From Rhodococcus sp. IEGM 1379 (GTDB lineage Bacteria; Actinomycetota; Actinomycetes; Mycobacteriales; Mycobacteriaceae), in NCBI RefSeq assembly GCF_030056815.1, contig NZ_JASHKR010000019.1, forward strand, positions 40,219 through 104,218: 64,000 bases of DNA, read 5' to 3'. The translations under genes and the position numbers were made by a program. Shown here piece after piece: positions 37,749 to 46,518 of the stretch. Under the pieces are notes generated by a model. The model worked only from the letters and a program-made list of their open reading frames with translations, made no database searches and was not told where the DNA came from. Numbering within the stretch: position 1 is the stretch's first letter; every line of letters begins with the position of its first letter.

Positions 37749-39232
37749 TTACGTTGCACCGCCTTAGAAAATAGATCCAATAAACGGGAATTCGGGTCGT
37801 AGCGTTCCTTGAGATGGGTGTATCGGTCGCCGCCGTAGTACTGGGATTCGAAATCTTCTCTCGAGTAGTACGAGTCGGAGTACAGCGACTTGTGCCCGTC
37901 GAAGTCGCTGACCTTTTCTTCGATCAGTCGGTTGGCTGCGCCTTCGCGCTCGCCCGGAACGATTGGTACCGAGGACCAGAAGCCGATGTTGACGTAGGTG
38001 CGCTTCGGCTCCAATGGATACAAGGGCCAAGGTCGAGAAGTCGAGGCTGCGGCCGGGCTGGGTTCGCGAAGGCGTAACGGACACAACCACAATGGCTCGA
38101 TCGGAATTTCCTGGAGGAACCAGGAAACAAAATCCGCTGTCCGTTCGATCGGGACCTCGACGTCCTGGACGACGCGTTCACGCGGGGGATTGCCCTTGCG
38201 CTTTTCGAGGCGATCGCCGACGTCGTACTTGTGGTCGAGGGCGATCAGCTTCCAGTAGAAGCTACTGCGGAGGTACTGCTTGGGCCAGAAGCGCCGGATC
38301 TTGGGGTTCTGGGCTCCGAAGGCGCGTGAGCACCAGAACCAGTCGGTGTCCCAGCGCCATAGGTAATCCCGGGTGGTGAGGCGATCGGTCTTGGGATGTA
38401 TCAGTGACGGGTGCTGGATGGAGCGGTAGAAGATGTTCTCGTTTGTGTAGTCGCTGACCGGGCCTTCGTCGTCCGTTTGTATGCCAAGAGTGAGGTAGCT
38501 CTCGGTATCGGTAAAGACAACGCCGTCGAGGTAGTCGACGGCGATGCCGTCGTATTCACGGTCCGTGACGATGCGGTCCATCGTCGTTTCGAGTGCCTTC
38601 AGTGAATCGAAACGCAGATGACGCAGCGCCACATACTTTTTCACCGGCTCCAAGGAAATTTTCAGCCGTGTCGAGTAGCCGAGAGTGCCGTAGGAGTTGG
38701 GGAAACCGAAGAACAGTTCGGCATGTTCACCGTCGGGGGTGGCGGTGATGATGTCGCCGCTTCCGGTGAGGATGTCGATTTCGAGGACGGACTCGTGCGG
38801 CAGTCCGTTGCGGAAGGACGTGGATTCGATTCCCAGGCCGGTGACGGCGCCGCCGAGGGTGATGGACTTGAGTTGCGGCACGACAAGTGGCGCAAGCCCG
38901 TACAGGAGAGTGGCATCCACCAGATCCTCGTAGGTGCACATGCCGGCGACGTCCGCTGTCCGCGCCACGGGATCGACGGCAATCACGCCGGTGAGGCCGC
39001 TGACGTCGAGTCCGGGGGTTGACGTCTTGGTTCGGGCGCGGAAGAGGTTGGACGTCTTCTTCGCGAGTCTGACGGACCCGTCGGGAGGGATCGCGTGATA
39101 CGACGCAAGAAGTCGCTTGACGCCTTCCCGGTGCTGCGCAAAACCTGTTTCGCGCGCGCCACCGGAACCCGGACGCTGACCTGTCCGGATTCGAGAGATC
39201 TTCGGAACTACCCCATTAAAAGAGAGAGCCAC
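37745..39232 (-). CDS. FAD-binding oxidoreductase, partner of the methyltransferase
   Basis: The 495-residue protein has a PCMH-type FAD domain (about 60-250: GVIAVDPVARTADVAGMCTY, LKSITLGGAVTGLGIESTSF, GFPNSYGTLGYSTRLK). A C-terminal half resembles DHCR24/TmsA-like reductases. TmsA reduces the 10-methylene intermediate made by TmsB to a 10-methyl group. The stop overlaps the methyltransferase ATG, so the two are translated together. The GTG start at 39232 falls inside an inverted repeat (AGAGAGCC at 39223-39230, GGCTCTCT at 39253-39260), which could be an operator or hairpin limiting initiation. Confidence 0.83.
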   Translation of the reverse strand: MALSFNGVVPKISRIRTGQRPGSGGARETGFAQHREGVKRLLASYHAIPPDGSVRLAKKTSNLFRARTKTSTPGLDVSGLTGVIAVDPVARTADVAGMCTYEDLVDATLLYGLAPLVVPQLKSITLGGAVTGLGIESTSFRNGLPHESVLEIDILTGSGDIITATPDGEHAELFFGFPNSYGTLGYSTRLKISLEPVKKYVALRHLRFDSLKALETTMDRIVTDREYDGIAVDYLDGVVFTDTESYLTLGIQTDDEGPVSDYTNENIFYRSIQHPSLIHPKTDRLTTRDYLWRWDTDWFWCSRAFGAQNPKIRRFWPKQYLRSSFYWKLIALDHKYDVGDRLEKRKGNPPRERVVQDVEVPIERTADFVSWFLQEIPIEPLWLCPLRLREPSPAAASTSRPWPLYPLEPKRTYVNIGFWSSVPIVPGEREGAANRLIEEKVSDFDGHKSLYSDSYYSREDFESQYYGGDRYTHLKERYDPNSRLLDLFSKAVQRK

Positions 39233-39260
39233 AACCTCGACGCTATCTGTAGGGCTCTCT
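39223..39260. promoter_or_regulatory. Inverted repeat around the oxidoreductase start
   Basis: AGAGAGCC (39223-39230) and GGCTCTCT (39253-39260) form a perfect 8-bp inverted repeat spanning the minus-strand GTG start. The rest of the 260-base divergent gap to 39494 holds no gene. Confidence 0.45.
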
Positions 39261-39493
39261 AGAGGCTATCGCTAGGGGTCGTTTTGCGTGAATTTGATCG
39301 AGTTGTTGCAAATGGACGGGGATTTGCGGCGGCAGAGGTGAACCAGCTCACACGATCGAGCAGATGGTCGAGATACCGGGCAGCAGCAGGCACTATTGAG
39401 AGAAGTGTCTGTGCGGAGCGGCAGGTAAGTCCACCTGCTCGTGTTCCGCGGTAGTCGAGTCGCGGTAGTTGGATAAAAGGAGACGCAGGGTAA

Positions 39494-39928
39494 ATGGGTC
39501 AGGTCAGCGCAATGAGTTCGATCGTCGTCGCTACGGCACCGGAAAAGGTGCTTGCGGCACTGACGGACTACGAGACGGTTCGCCCGCGCATTCTGTCGGA
39601 GCAGTACCTCGACTACAACGTCGTGGAAGGCGGACAGGGCAACGGAACAGTCGTACGGTGGACGCTCAAGGCAACTGAGAAGCGTTCCCGCAACGTCGAG
39701 TCGACCGTCACGGTAGACGGCAACGTCATCACCGAGAAGGACGCCAACTCCAGTTTGGTGACCACGTGGACGGTTGCTCCCAACGGAGCAGGTACCACGG
39801 TGACCACGCTGACGCAGTGGAAGGGCGCGACGGGTATCGGCGGCTTCTTCGAGCGGACGTTTGCACCCAAGGGCTTGCAGAGCATCCAGAAGAAGGTGCT
39901 CGACAACCTCAAGCGTGAACTGGGCTAA
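39494..39928 (+). CDS. SRPBCC (START-like) family protein
   Basis: The 144-residue single-domain protein has the polyketide cyclase/SRPBCC fold that binds hydrophobic ligands. The start SSIVVATAPEKVLAALTDYETVRPRIL and the closing helix GLQSIQKKVLDNLKRELG are typical. It corresponds by position to mycobacterial Rv3718c. The ligand is unknown. Its stop overlaps the convergent hydrolase gene by four bases. GGAGACGCAGGG lies ahead of the start. Confidence 0.82.
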   Translation: MGQVSAMSSIVVATAPEKVLAALTDYETVRPRILSEQYLDYNVVEGGQGNGTVVRWTLKATEKRSRNVESTVTVDGNVITEKDANSSLVTTWTVAPNGAGTTVTTLTQWKGATGIGGFFERTFAPKGLQSIQKKVLDNLKRELG

Positions 39929-41403
39929 GCAGTCCCGCTGATGATCCGGCCCAGAGTATTCAGGGCCGGATTTTCTGCATTCCAGTACTCGCCGTGGACG
40001 GCCAACCCCGGTGAACCGGGCGCGCTCTCGAAGATCTGAGCGCCAAATGCGGGGTCGGACGGATCGAATCCGTGTGTTCCGAGGACCTTCGGTACCAGTT
40101 GCACGGGATCCCAGAATGCTGTTGTCGCATAGACATGTTCGGCCATGTCGGTAGCGGACGTCGAGTCGAGTCTCAAGTCGCTGACGCGGTCCGCGTCGAC
40201 GCCGGGGCTGGCGACGAAGACAAGATCGTCGACATCGAGTGAGGCGCCGCCGGTAGTGGCGGCACCGATGACGGTACTGCCGTAGGAATGCCCGATCACC
40301 ACGTTGTGGGAGGCCGGGGCGTCGTGTGAAGCGCGTAATCCGTCCTGGAATTTGTCGAGTGCGGGTGCGGCGCCGTCGGCGAAGCTGTCGAATCCGGCGT
40401 CGGGAAGGCTTGGGGGAGCGTCGTATCCGGACCAGAGGATGACCGAATTGGCAGATCCTGGCGCGGCCGCCCGCGCCGAGTTGAACATGGCCGTGGTCCG
40501 CGCAAGGTCCCCGCCGATTCCGGAGAGACTGGTTCCGGTTCCGGGAACGAGAGTCGCGACATTGTCCGCGGTATCCGGGTTTCCGAGAGCGATGACGGCG
40601 TGTCCGTCCGTGTTCAAGGCCAGTAGGTACATGTCCGGGCGAAGTTCCGATGCGACGGCGGCGTACGTGCGATCCGGGGATGTGCTCAAAGAGTCCAGGT
40701 AGCGGCGGTTGTAGTAGTCGCGGTCGAGGGCGGGGAGTCCGTCACGGTTCCCGATTGTCGGATAATGCGTCGCCAGGGCATCTTTTTCGCTGGGGGAGAG
40801 GGAATTCCAGTAGTTGCTGAGTTCAGTGGGGTTGTCCGGCAATATGATCGGGCCACTGACCAAGGCCGGGGGTGTCTCGAGTAGCTCGGAGAGTTGACGA
40901 AATGCGATCGCCAAGGCTGCAGCGGAGTCGAACTCGTCGCGTTCCACGGTATCGAGTGCTACCGATAGGTTCCGGCCGAAAGTTGCTGCCGCCTCCGCAT
41001 ACTGGTTGTTCTGCAGAACATCTGCCACATTGATCGGCGAGAGTGGGACGGGTGGGAACACCTCGCCGAGGTCGGTGACGGTCATCCCCGAGAATGCGGC
41101 CTCGTCGGCAATCGTCCTGGCCTCGCGGTATGCGTGTCCGAGTGTATTTGCCGCTCCGGCATAGAGATCCGCGATCGATCGGACGGCAATGGATATGCGG
41201 CTGGACGTGCGGAGAGTGGTAGACAGGTGGGCGCCGGCAGCGGTGGCGCCTGCACCTTTCCAAATAGTGAATTCGGCATCGGCCCGCCGACGGGTCTCGT
41301 CGAGGATGTCTTCTACCCGCCGATCCGCCTCGATCAGTTGCGAACTCAGCGTTCGCAGTGGTTCCGGGGACCACGCTCGAACGTCGGAGATGTTGGGACG
41401 CAT
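39925..41403 (-). CDS. DUF1023 alpha/beta hydrolase with helical N-terminus
   Basis: Of its 492 residues, 1-180 are helical and contain WKGAGATAAGAH near residue 49, resembling the WxG-centred helical hairpins of type VII secretion substrates. Residues 230-490 form an alpha/beta hydrolase with the nucleophile elbow VIGHSYGSTVIGAA, a likely acid in DDLVFVASPGVDADRV and a His near the end. No signal peptide is seen. It overlaps the start-to-stop junction with a tiny WXG100-like gene upstream (one shared base). The pair may be exported through an ESX system; the substrate is unknown. Confidence 0.75.
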   Translation of the reverse strand: MRPNISDVRAWSPEPLRTLSSQLIEADRRVEDILDETRRRADAEFTIWKGAGATAAGAHLSTTLRTSSRISIAVRSIADLYAGAANTLGHAYREARTIADEAAFSGMTVTDLGEVFPPVPLSPINVADVLQNNQYAEAAATFGRNLSVALDTVERDEFDSAAALAIAFRQLSELLETPPALVSGPIILPDNPTELSNYWNSLSPSEKDALATHYPTIGNRDGLPALDRDYYNRRYLDSLSTSPDRTYAAVASELRPDMYLLALNTDGHAVIALGNPDTADNVATLVPGTGTSLSGIGGDLARTTAMFNSARAAAPGSANSVILWSGYDAPPSLPDAGFDSFADGAAPALDKFQDGLRASHDAPASHNVVIGHSYGSTVIGAATTGGASLDVDDLVFVASPGVDADRVSDLRLDSTSATDMAEHVYATTAFWDPVQLVPKVLGTHGFDPSDPAFGAQIFESAPGSPGLAVHGEYWNAENPALNTLGRIISGTA

Positions 41404-41633
41404 CAGAACTGAATTCCATGCAAGACGGCGTTGAAGTCACGCTCCGCGGCATCGAGCAGCCGGGCGGTGTCGGCAACACCTGACGCACACGCGCTGACCC
41501 GTCCGGACAGAAACCGATAGGCATCGGCAACGCCGTCGATGGCGCCGACAGCGTTGATCGAATCGGAGTGACTGCGTAGGTCAACCGAAAGTTGTTGTAG
41601 TGCTTCGAGATCTGCTTGAAGGAGCGGGCCCAT
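41403..41633 (-). CDS. Small WXG100/EspC-like helical protein
   Basis: The 76-residue protein is predicted all-helical, with the hairpin break around NAVGAIDGVADAY, and is Ala/Ser/Asp-rich. Its size and position before a DUF1023 hydrolase resemble actinobacterial ESX-associated small proteins, though the WxG itself is missing. It is co-translated with the hydrolase. Assignment is by size, composition and context only. Confidence 0.6.
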   Translation of the reverse strand: MGPLLQADLEALQQLSVDLRSHSDSINAVGAIDGVADAYRFLSGRVSACASGVADTARLLDAAERDFNAVLHGIQF

Positions 41634-41717
41634 GCCAAAACGGTATCGGGCAACGCCCGATACAACCGCACTGAATTCGAGCCTGTGGATAACCGTGAGT
41701 TATCCACAGATGACGCA

Positions 41718-42587
41718 CTACGGGCTTGTCAGGAAAGCCTGCACACCGTTCGATACTGCCGACGCGTATTCGGCCTGTCCGGCGGGACTACTCATGCGGG
41801 CTGCCTCGTCGGCGTTGCGCATGTTTCCGAGCTCCACGAGGATGGACGGTCGCTCCGAGAGATTGAGTCCGGTGAGATCGGCGCGCGGTGCAAGGCCGTC
41901 TTCACCGATATAGGTGGACGGCGTGAGGCCGGCTTCGGTGAGGGAGTCGCGCATGGTCTCCGCGAATGCCACCGCAGGTCCGGCCTGGACGGGGTTGAGC
42001 GGCGGGGCGGAATAGCAGACGTGGAAACCTTCGGCACTCGCCGTGGCTCCGTCGGCGTGGATGCTGACCACGACGTCGGCATCGGATGCGTTGGCCGAGT
42101 TGGCGCGAGCGTCGACGCACGGGCCAACGCCGGCGTCATCGGGTCGGCTCAGGAGGACTGTGGCACCTTCGGCTTCGAGTTCGTTCTTCACCAGGCTCGC
42201 GACTTCCCAGTTGAAGGTGTGCTCGGGGAATCCGGCGTCGGTGTTGGTGCCGGTGGTTTGGCAGTTCTTGGTTCCGCCGCGCCCGGTGGGCACCTGGGTG
42301 TTGATGGATGCGTCGTTTGCGCCGCTGTGCCCGGGGTCGAGGAAGACGACCTTGCCGACGAGAGTCTCGGGAACAGTGTTGGCTACGGGAACGGCGGTGG
42401 TCTCGGAAAGGCCGACGGCGACTGCTTGTGCTGTTGCGGCCGCAGTGCTGACCGGGCCGGCCTGAGTGGTCTCGGTGGGGATTGTGCAGCCCGCGGTGGA
42501 GAGTGCGGCAGCAAGGCTGATCGACAAGGCAGCGCAACGTAATGCCGTTGACGAGAGTTGACGGTGATTTGACTGGTTCTGGCGCAC
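41718..42587 (-). CDS. N-acetylmuramoyl-L-alanine amidase, lipoprotein-like (Rv3717-type)
   Basis: This amidase_3 enzyme cleaves the bond between MurNAc and the stem peptide. The 289-residue protein has an N-terminal signal ending in the lipobox-like LSTAGC (Cys about 34), a Thr/Ala-rich linker, then the zinc site: His in FLDPGHSG, Glu in FPEHTFNWEVA and His in VVVSIHADG. The catalytic Glu is in SILVELGNMRN. It corresponds by position to Rv3717 of M. tuberculosis and is divergent from ybaB-recR. Confidence 0.88.
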   Translation of the reverse strand: MRQNQSNHRQLSSTALRCAALSISLAAALSTAGCTIPTETTQAGPVSTAAATAQAVAVGLSETTAVPVANTVPETLVGKVVFLDPGHSGANDASINTQVPTGRGGTKNCQTTGTNTDAGFPEHTFNWEVASLVKNELEAEGATVLLSRPDDAGVGPCVDARANSANASDADVVVSIHADGATASAEGFHVCYSAPPLNPVQAGPAVAFAETMRDSLTEAGLTPSTYIGEDGLAPRADLTGLNLSERPSILVELGNMRNADEAARMSSPAGQAEYASAVSNGVQAFLTSP

Positions 42588-42648
42588 CCGCTCACGGTAG
42601 CGCGCACCGACTACCCTGGGGTGGATAACTCTGTAGAAAGGACCGCTA

Positions 42649-42987
42649 GTGCAACCAGGTGAAATGCCAGATATGTCCGCATTGTTGGCTCAGGCTCAGC
42701 AGATGCAGCAGCAGTTGATGGCTGCGCAGCAGGAAATGGCACAGGCGGAGGTGACCGGCCAGGCCGGTGGCGGACTCGTCATTGCCACGGTCAAGGGCAC
42801 CGGTGAGGTGGTCGGTCTGCAGATCGATCCCAAGGTTGTGGACCCTGACGACGTCGAAACCCTTCAGGATCTTGTGATCGGTGCCATCGAAGACGCATCG
42901 CGCAAGGCTCAGGACGTGGCAGCGGAGAAGCTCGGCCCCTTGGCCGGCGGACTCGGCGGAGGCCTCCCCGGTCTCCCCGGTTTCTAG
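42649..42987 (+). CDS. YbaB/EbfC nucleoid-associated protein
   Basis: The 112-residue protein has a Gln/Met-rich first helix ([20 protein letters not shown]), the family core [20 protein letters not shown] and a Gly/Pro-rich tail ([13 protein letters not shown]). It is a small DNA-binding dimer regularly encoded just upstream of recR, as here (12-base gap). The start is GTG 42649. Confidence 0.92.
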   Translation: MQPGEMPDMSALLAQAQQMQQQLMAAQQEMAQAEVTGQAGGGLVIATVKGTGEVVGLQIDPKVVDPDDVETLQDLVIGAIEDASRKAQDVAAEKLGPLAGGLGGGLPGLPGF

Positions 42988-42999
42988 AGACGAGACCAC

Positions 43000-43620
43000 G
43001 TGTACGAAGGTCCGGTTCAGGATCTGATCGACGAGCTCGGGAAACTTCCCGGGGTCGGGCCCAAGAGTGCTCAGCGCATCGCTTTTCACCTTCTCTCGGT
43101 CGAGCCGACTGCGATCGACCGTTTGACGAACGCTCTGGCGCGCATCCGCGACGGAGTTCAGTTCTGCACGGTGTGCGGAACTGTCTCCGATCAGGAGAAG
43201 TGCAGAATTTGTGCTGATTCGCGTCGGGACCGAACGATCATCTGCGTCGTCGAGGAACCCAAAGACGTTCAAGCCGTGGAGCGTACGAGGGAATTCAAGG
43301 GGCGCTATCACGTTCTCGGGGGGGCACTCAATCCGTTGTCCGGCATCGGGCCCGATCAGCTCCGTATTCGGGAGTTGTTGGCTCGCATCGCAAATCAGGA
43401 GGACGGTGTCGACGTGGCCGAGGTGATCATTGCCACCGACCCCAATACCGAGGGTGAGGCGACGGCAACGTACCTTGTCCGCATGATGCGAGATATTCCA
43501 GGCTTGACGGTGTCGCGCTTGGCTTCCGGGCTTCCCATGGGCGGCGATCTCGAGTTCGCGGACGAGTTGACGTTGGGTAGGGCGTTGTCCGGGCGTCGTG
43601 AATTGTCCAGGAACGCCTGA
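43000..43620 (+). CDS. recR: Recombination mediator protein RecR
   Basis: The 206-residue RecR acts with RecF/RecO to load RecA. It has the helix-hairpin-helix [20 protein letters not shown], a Cys4 zinc finger [16 protein letters not shown] (about 56-71) and a Toprim domain with [11 protein letters not shown] and [16 protein letters not shown]. The stop TGA overlaps the ATG of the following TetR gene by one base. Confidence 0.96.
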   Translation: MYEGPVQDLIDELGKLPGVGPKSAQRIAFHLLSVEPTAIDRLTNALARIRDGVQFCTVCGTVSDQEKCRICADSRRDRTIICVVEEPKDVQAVERTREFKGRYHVLGGALNPLSGIGPDQLRIRELLARIANQEDGVDVAEVIIATDPNTEGEATATYLVRMMRDIPGLTVSRLASGLPMGGDLEFADELTLGRALSGRRELSRNA

Positions 43621-44180
43621 TGAGTGGCGCGCACACTGGGCGTCGTAGTTCGGAACAGACGCGGGCTCAGATCATCGAGTCCGCCGGCATGGCATTTGCC
43701 ACGCGCCCGTACCGCGAGATCACGCTCAAGGACATCGCCGAAGATGCCGGCGTCAGCGCGCCGCTGATCATCAAGTACTTCGGCTCGAAAGAGCAGTTGT
43801 ACGACGAGTTGGTTGACTTCCGGGCTGCGGCAATTACGGTTTTCGACGCGCCCAACAACGAGCTCGGCGAGCGCATGGTGTCCCTGTTCACCAAGCCTCT
43901 CGAGTCGTACAAGCCGCTGTCCATGAGCTTGCTGTTCATGAGCGGTGTGAGCGAGGAGAGCAACCGCAAACTGCGCGAGAACTATTCGACGCAGATGATC
44001 GATGCCCTGGCGGCGCGGTTGTCGGGTTCGGACGCCCGATTGCGTGCCGAGTTGGCGATGTCGATGGTGGCGGGGGTGGCAATCATGCGTCGACGGATGC
44101 TGGCGGGTCATGCGACGGGCACGCAGGACGAGGTCGTGGCGATGTACGCGCCGCTGGTGCAACAACTACTCGATGGGTGA
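43620..44180 (+). CDS. TetR family transcriptional regulator
   Basis: The 186-residue protein has the helix-turn-helix TLKDIAEDAGVSAPLIIKYFGSKEQLYDELV (about 34-64). The C-terminal domain is of the TetR_C family seen in drug-efflux repressors. Its ATG overlaps the recR stop by one base, so translation is coupled to recR. Twenty bases after its stop a perfect 20-bp inverted repeat precedes an MFS transporter gene, its probable target. Confidence 0.87.
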   Translation: MSGAHTGRRSSEQTRAQIIESAGMAFATRPYREITLKDIAEDAGVSAPLIIKYFGSKEQLYDELVDFRAAAITVFDAPNNELGERMVSLFTKPLESYKPLSMSLLFMSGVSEESNRKLRENYSTQMIDALAARLSGSDARLRAELAMSMVAGVAIMRRRMLAGHATGTQDEVVAMYAPLVQQLLDG

Positions 44181-44200
44181 TCGTCGCCACACTACTTGCT

Positions 44201-44243
44201 GGTAAATATCCGTTCACCTACATTAGGTGAACGGATATTTACC
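44201..44243. promoter_or_regulatory. Perfect 20-bp inverted repeat, likely TetR operator
   Basis: The arms GGTAAATATCCGTTCACCTA (44201-44220) and its complement (44224-44243) are separated by CAT. The AT-rich arms stand out from the surrounding GC-rich DNA. The first possible MFS start codon (GTG 44227) lies in the right arm. Confidence 0.85.
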
Positions 44244-45714
44244 TTCTGAGGCAGGCGGTGAGGGTTTGACGACGCTCGACCGTGCGCCAGTTCCATCGAC
44301 TGCCTCAGTGCGCTCACGTTTTCTTTTTCCGATTGTTGTCGCAGCGGCCGTTTTTCAAGCGGTGCTGCAGACGGTCATCGTCCCGCTACTTCCCGAACTC
44401 CCGCACTTCACCGGTGCCAGTCGCACCGCAGTGTCCTGGCTTGTCACCGTCACTCTGTTGGTCGGTGCCGTCGTCACGCCCATTTTCGGGCGTCTTGCCG
44501 ACATGTTCGGCAAGAAGAAAATGCTGTTGGTCGCGTTCTCCTTGATGACGCTGGGTTCGATGTTGTGCGCGATCTCCTCGGATATTTCAGTCTTGATCTT
44601 TGCGCGAGCACTTCAGGGCGCCGGATCCGCAGTGATCCCCATCGGAATTTCGCTCCTACGCGACGAACTTCCGCGCAACAAGGTCAACGGTGCTGTTGCG
44701 ATGATGAGTTCGACGCTGGGAGTCGGTACAGCGCTGGGCATTCCGTTCTCTGCGATGATCGCTCAGTATTCGAACTGGCACGTGCTGTTCTGGATAACCA
44801 CGGGGATCGGATTGGCGGTGACACTCGCCGCAGTCGTGTTCATTCGCGAGTCGGAAGCCAATCCGTCGGGCAGATTCGACGGAGTTGGCGCAGTGGGGCT
44901 GAGCGCCGCGCTCATCCTGTTACTGGTACCCGTCACTCAAGGCAGTAGTTGGGGGTGGGCCAGTGGTTCGGTGATCTCGATGCTGTCCACATCGGCGGTT
45001 CTCTTCACGCTCTGGGTGTTTCAGCAGCGACGCAACGTCAACCCCCTTGTCGACGTCCGGGCGTTGGTGAAGCGTGCCGTGCTGATCCCGCACATCGCGG
45101 CGTTGCTCGTCGGCTTCGCCTTCTTCGGAAACACGCTGATCACAACGCAATTGCTGCAAGGCGCGACAGGGCCGGGTGCGGGCTACGGACTGACCATCAT
45201 CTCCGCTGCGCTGTGCCAGATTCCCGCCAGTATCGCGATGGTGCTGTTCTCGCCGGTGGCAGTACGGATCACGGACCGCTACGGTTCCCGCACCGCGATG
45301 TTGGCCGGCGCAGTGTTTCTGGCCGGCGGCTACGGCATCCATGCCGTTGCCGGTAAGCCGCTCTGGGGAGTGGTTGCGGCATTGGGCATTACGGCCATCG
45401 GAACGGCAATCGTCTACAGCACGCTGTCGCTGCTCATTCTTGTTGCGGTGCCGCGTCAGCGACTTGCTGCCGCAAATGGCGTCAACTCGCTCCTGCGAAC
45501 GTCCGGAAGTACCCTCTGCAGTGCGACGGTCGCGACGGTCCTGGCTGCCTTTGTCGTCAGTGGCAGTGAGCATTCCACGTCGTGGACGGGTTTTGCCGTG
45601 GCTTATCTGGTGTGTGCGGGCTGCGCCGTGGTTGTCTTTGTCGTGTCCTTGTTACTTCCGCAGGGTCGAACACCCAAGGATCTCGAGTTACCGGAACTCA
45701 CTCGCGCACTGTGA
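44227..45714 (+). CDS. MFS transporter, DHA2-like drug exporter
   Basis: The protein of up to 495 residues has 12-14 membrane segments. The motif A loop GRLADMFGKKKMLLVAF follows helix 2, RALQGAGSAVIPIG follows helix 4, and VGTALGIPFSAMIAQY fits the motif C position of exporters. GTG 44227 sits within a 20-bp operator arm; TTG 44266, preceded by GGCGGTGAGGG, would remove 13 residues and is an equally good start. The 3' end overlaps a convergent TetR gene by 17 bases. The substrate is unknown. Confidence 0.87.
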   Translation: MNGYLPSEAGGEGLTTLDRAPVPSTASVRSRFLFPIVVAAAVFQAVLQTVIVPLLPELPHFTGASRTAVSWLVTVTLLVGAVVTPIFGRLADMFGKKKMLLVAFSLMTLGSMLCAISSDISVLIFARALQGAGSAVIPIGISLLRDELPRNKVNGAVAMMSSTLGVGTALGIPFSAMIAQYSNWHVLFWITTGIGLAVTLAAVVFIRESEANPSGRFDGVGAVGLSAALILLLVPVTQGSSWGWASGSVISMLSTSAVLFTLWVFQQRRNVNPLVDVRALVKRAVLIPHIAALLVGFAFFGNTLITTQLLQGATGPGAGYGLTIISAALCQIPASIAMVLFSPVAVRITDRYGSRTAMLAGAVFLAGGYGIHAVAGKPLWGVVAALGITAIGTAIVYSTLSLLILVAVPRQRLAAANGVNSLLRTSGSTLCSATVATVLAAFVVSGSEHSTSWTGFAVAYLVCAGCAVVVFVVSLLLPQGRTPKDLELPELTRAL

Positions 45715-46288
45715 TGCGGAATCCGGAGAGGAAGAGCGTGATCATCAGATCCGCGAATTCCTCGGTTGTGTATTTCTGACGGTCCGGCCAGTGAGTAGTC
45801 GACCACAGGGTGTCTCGCACGGATCGATAGAAGATCTCGGGAGCGACGTCCTTGCGAAAGATGCCTTGGTCGACGCCGGCCGCGATGGCTTTCAGCCAGT
45901 GCTCGCGAACCTGTCGCGACGGGATGTCGACGGACTGCAGCAGATCGTTGTCGCGAAGATAGGCGCGATCGTTCTGATAGATGGCCGTCGGGAAGGGGTG
46001 GAGTTCGATGACGATCAGCGTTTCCCGGATCAGGCCTCGTAGGACATCTTCGGGACCGTCGGCAGTCTTCGCGACCTGGTCGAAGCGCTCTTGGATGTCG
46101 GTCATGAATCCGCGAAGTAGCTCGGCGACAATCGCGTTCTTTGATTTGAAGTAGTGGTAGAGGCTGCCGGAGAAGACGCCGGCAGCCTCTCCGATGTCGC
46201 GGACAGTTGTCGACGCGACGCCCTTCTGTGCAAACAACTCGGCTGAGCTTTCGAGGATTTTCTCTCGACGATCCGGTGTGGCTGCCAC
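45698..46288 (-). CDS. TetR repressor similar to KstR2
   Basis: The 196-residue regulator has a DNA-binding region (FAQKGVASTTVRDIGEAAGV then SGSLYHYFKSK and LLRGF) very close to that of mycobacterial KstR2, which represses late steroid catabolism and responds to a CoA thioester. The ligand-binding half is also similar (ELHPFPTAIYQND, RDTLWSTTHWP). It is divergent from the catabolic cluster beginning at 46519, and a perfect match to the KstR2 operator consensus lies between them. It is inferred to be the cluster repressor, answering to a CoA intermediate of the pathway. Confidence 0.85.
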   Translation of the reverse strand: MAATPDRREKILESSAELFAQKGVASTTVRDIGEAAGVFSGSLYHYFKSKNAIVAELLRGFMTDIQERFDQVAKTADGPEDVLRGLIRETLIVIELHPFPTAIYQNDRAYLRDNDLLQSVDIPSRQVREHWLKAIAAGVDQGIFRKDVAPEIFYRSVRDTLWSTTHWPDRQKYTTEEFADLMITLFLSGFRITVRE

Positions 46289-46477
46289 ATGGTCTCCGCT
46301 GGTGATAGTCCCGCTCCGAGCAGGCGTTTTCTTATTTCTCGACGTAGTGCAATCCTGCCTGATGGTTCGGGTTCAGGACCGACCAGGTGTGCCCCGACGT
46401 AGAGATTTTGTTCATGTTCGTCAATGTGCCGGTGGGATCACATATTTCAACTTCCGTGACCCTATGCTAGCTTCAGG

Positions 46478-46491
46478 ATCAAGCGCTTGCT
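46478..46491. promoter_or_regulatory. KstR2-type operator
   Basis: ATCAAGCGCTTGCT fits the published KstR2 consensus AnCAAGnnCTTGnT at all fixed bases, inside the wider palindrome GA.CAAGCGCTTG.TC (46477-46492). It lies 27 bases before the GTG of the first catabolic gene, where repressor would block transcription. No second copy was seen at the start of the minus-strand operon at 63816. Confidence 0.8.
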
Positions 46492-46518
46492 CAACTCGGG
46501 CCAAAATGGAGGATTTCA

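Noticed and set aside
45641..45714. Frameshift or fusion at the MFS 3' end because it overlaps the KstR2-like gene
   Set aside because: The 17-base convergent overlap leaves both proteins with normal family C-termini.
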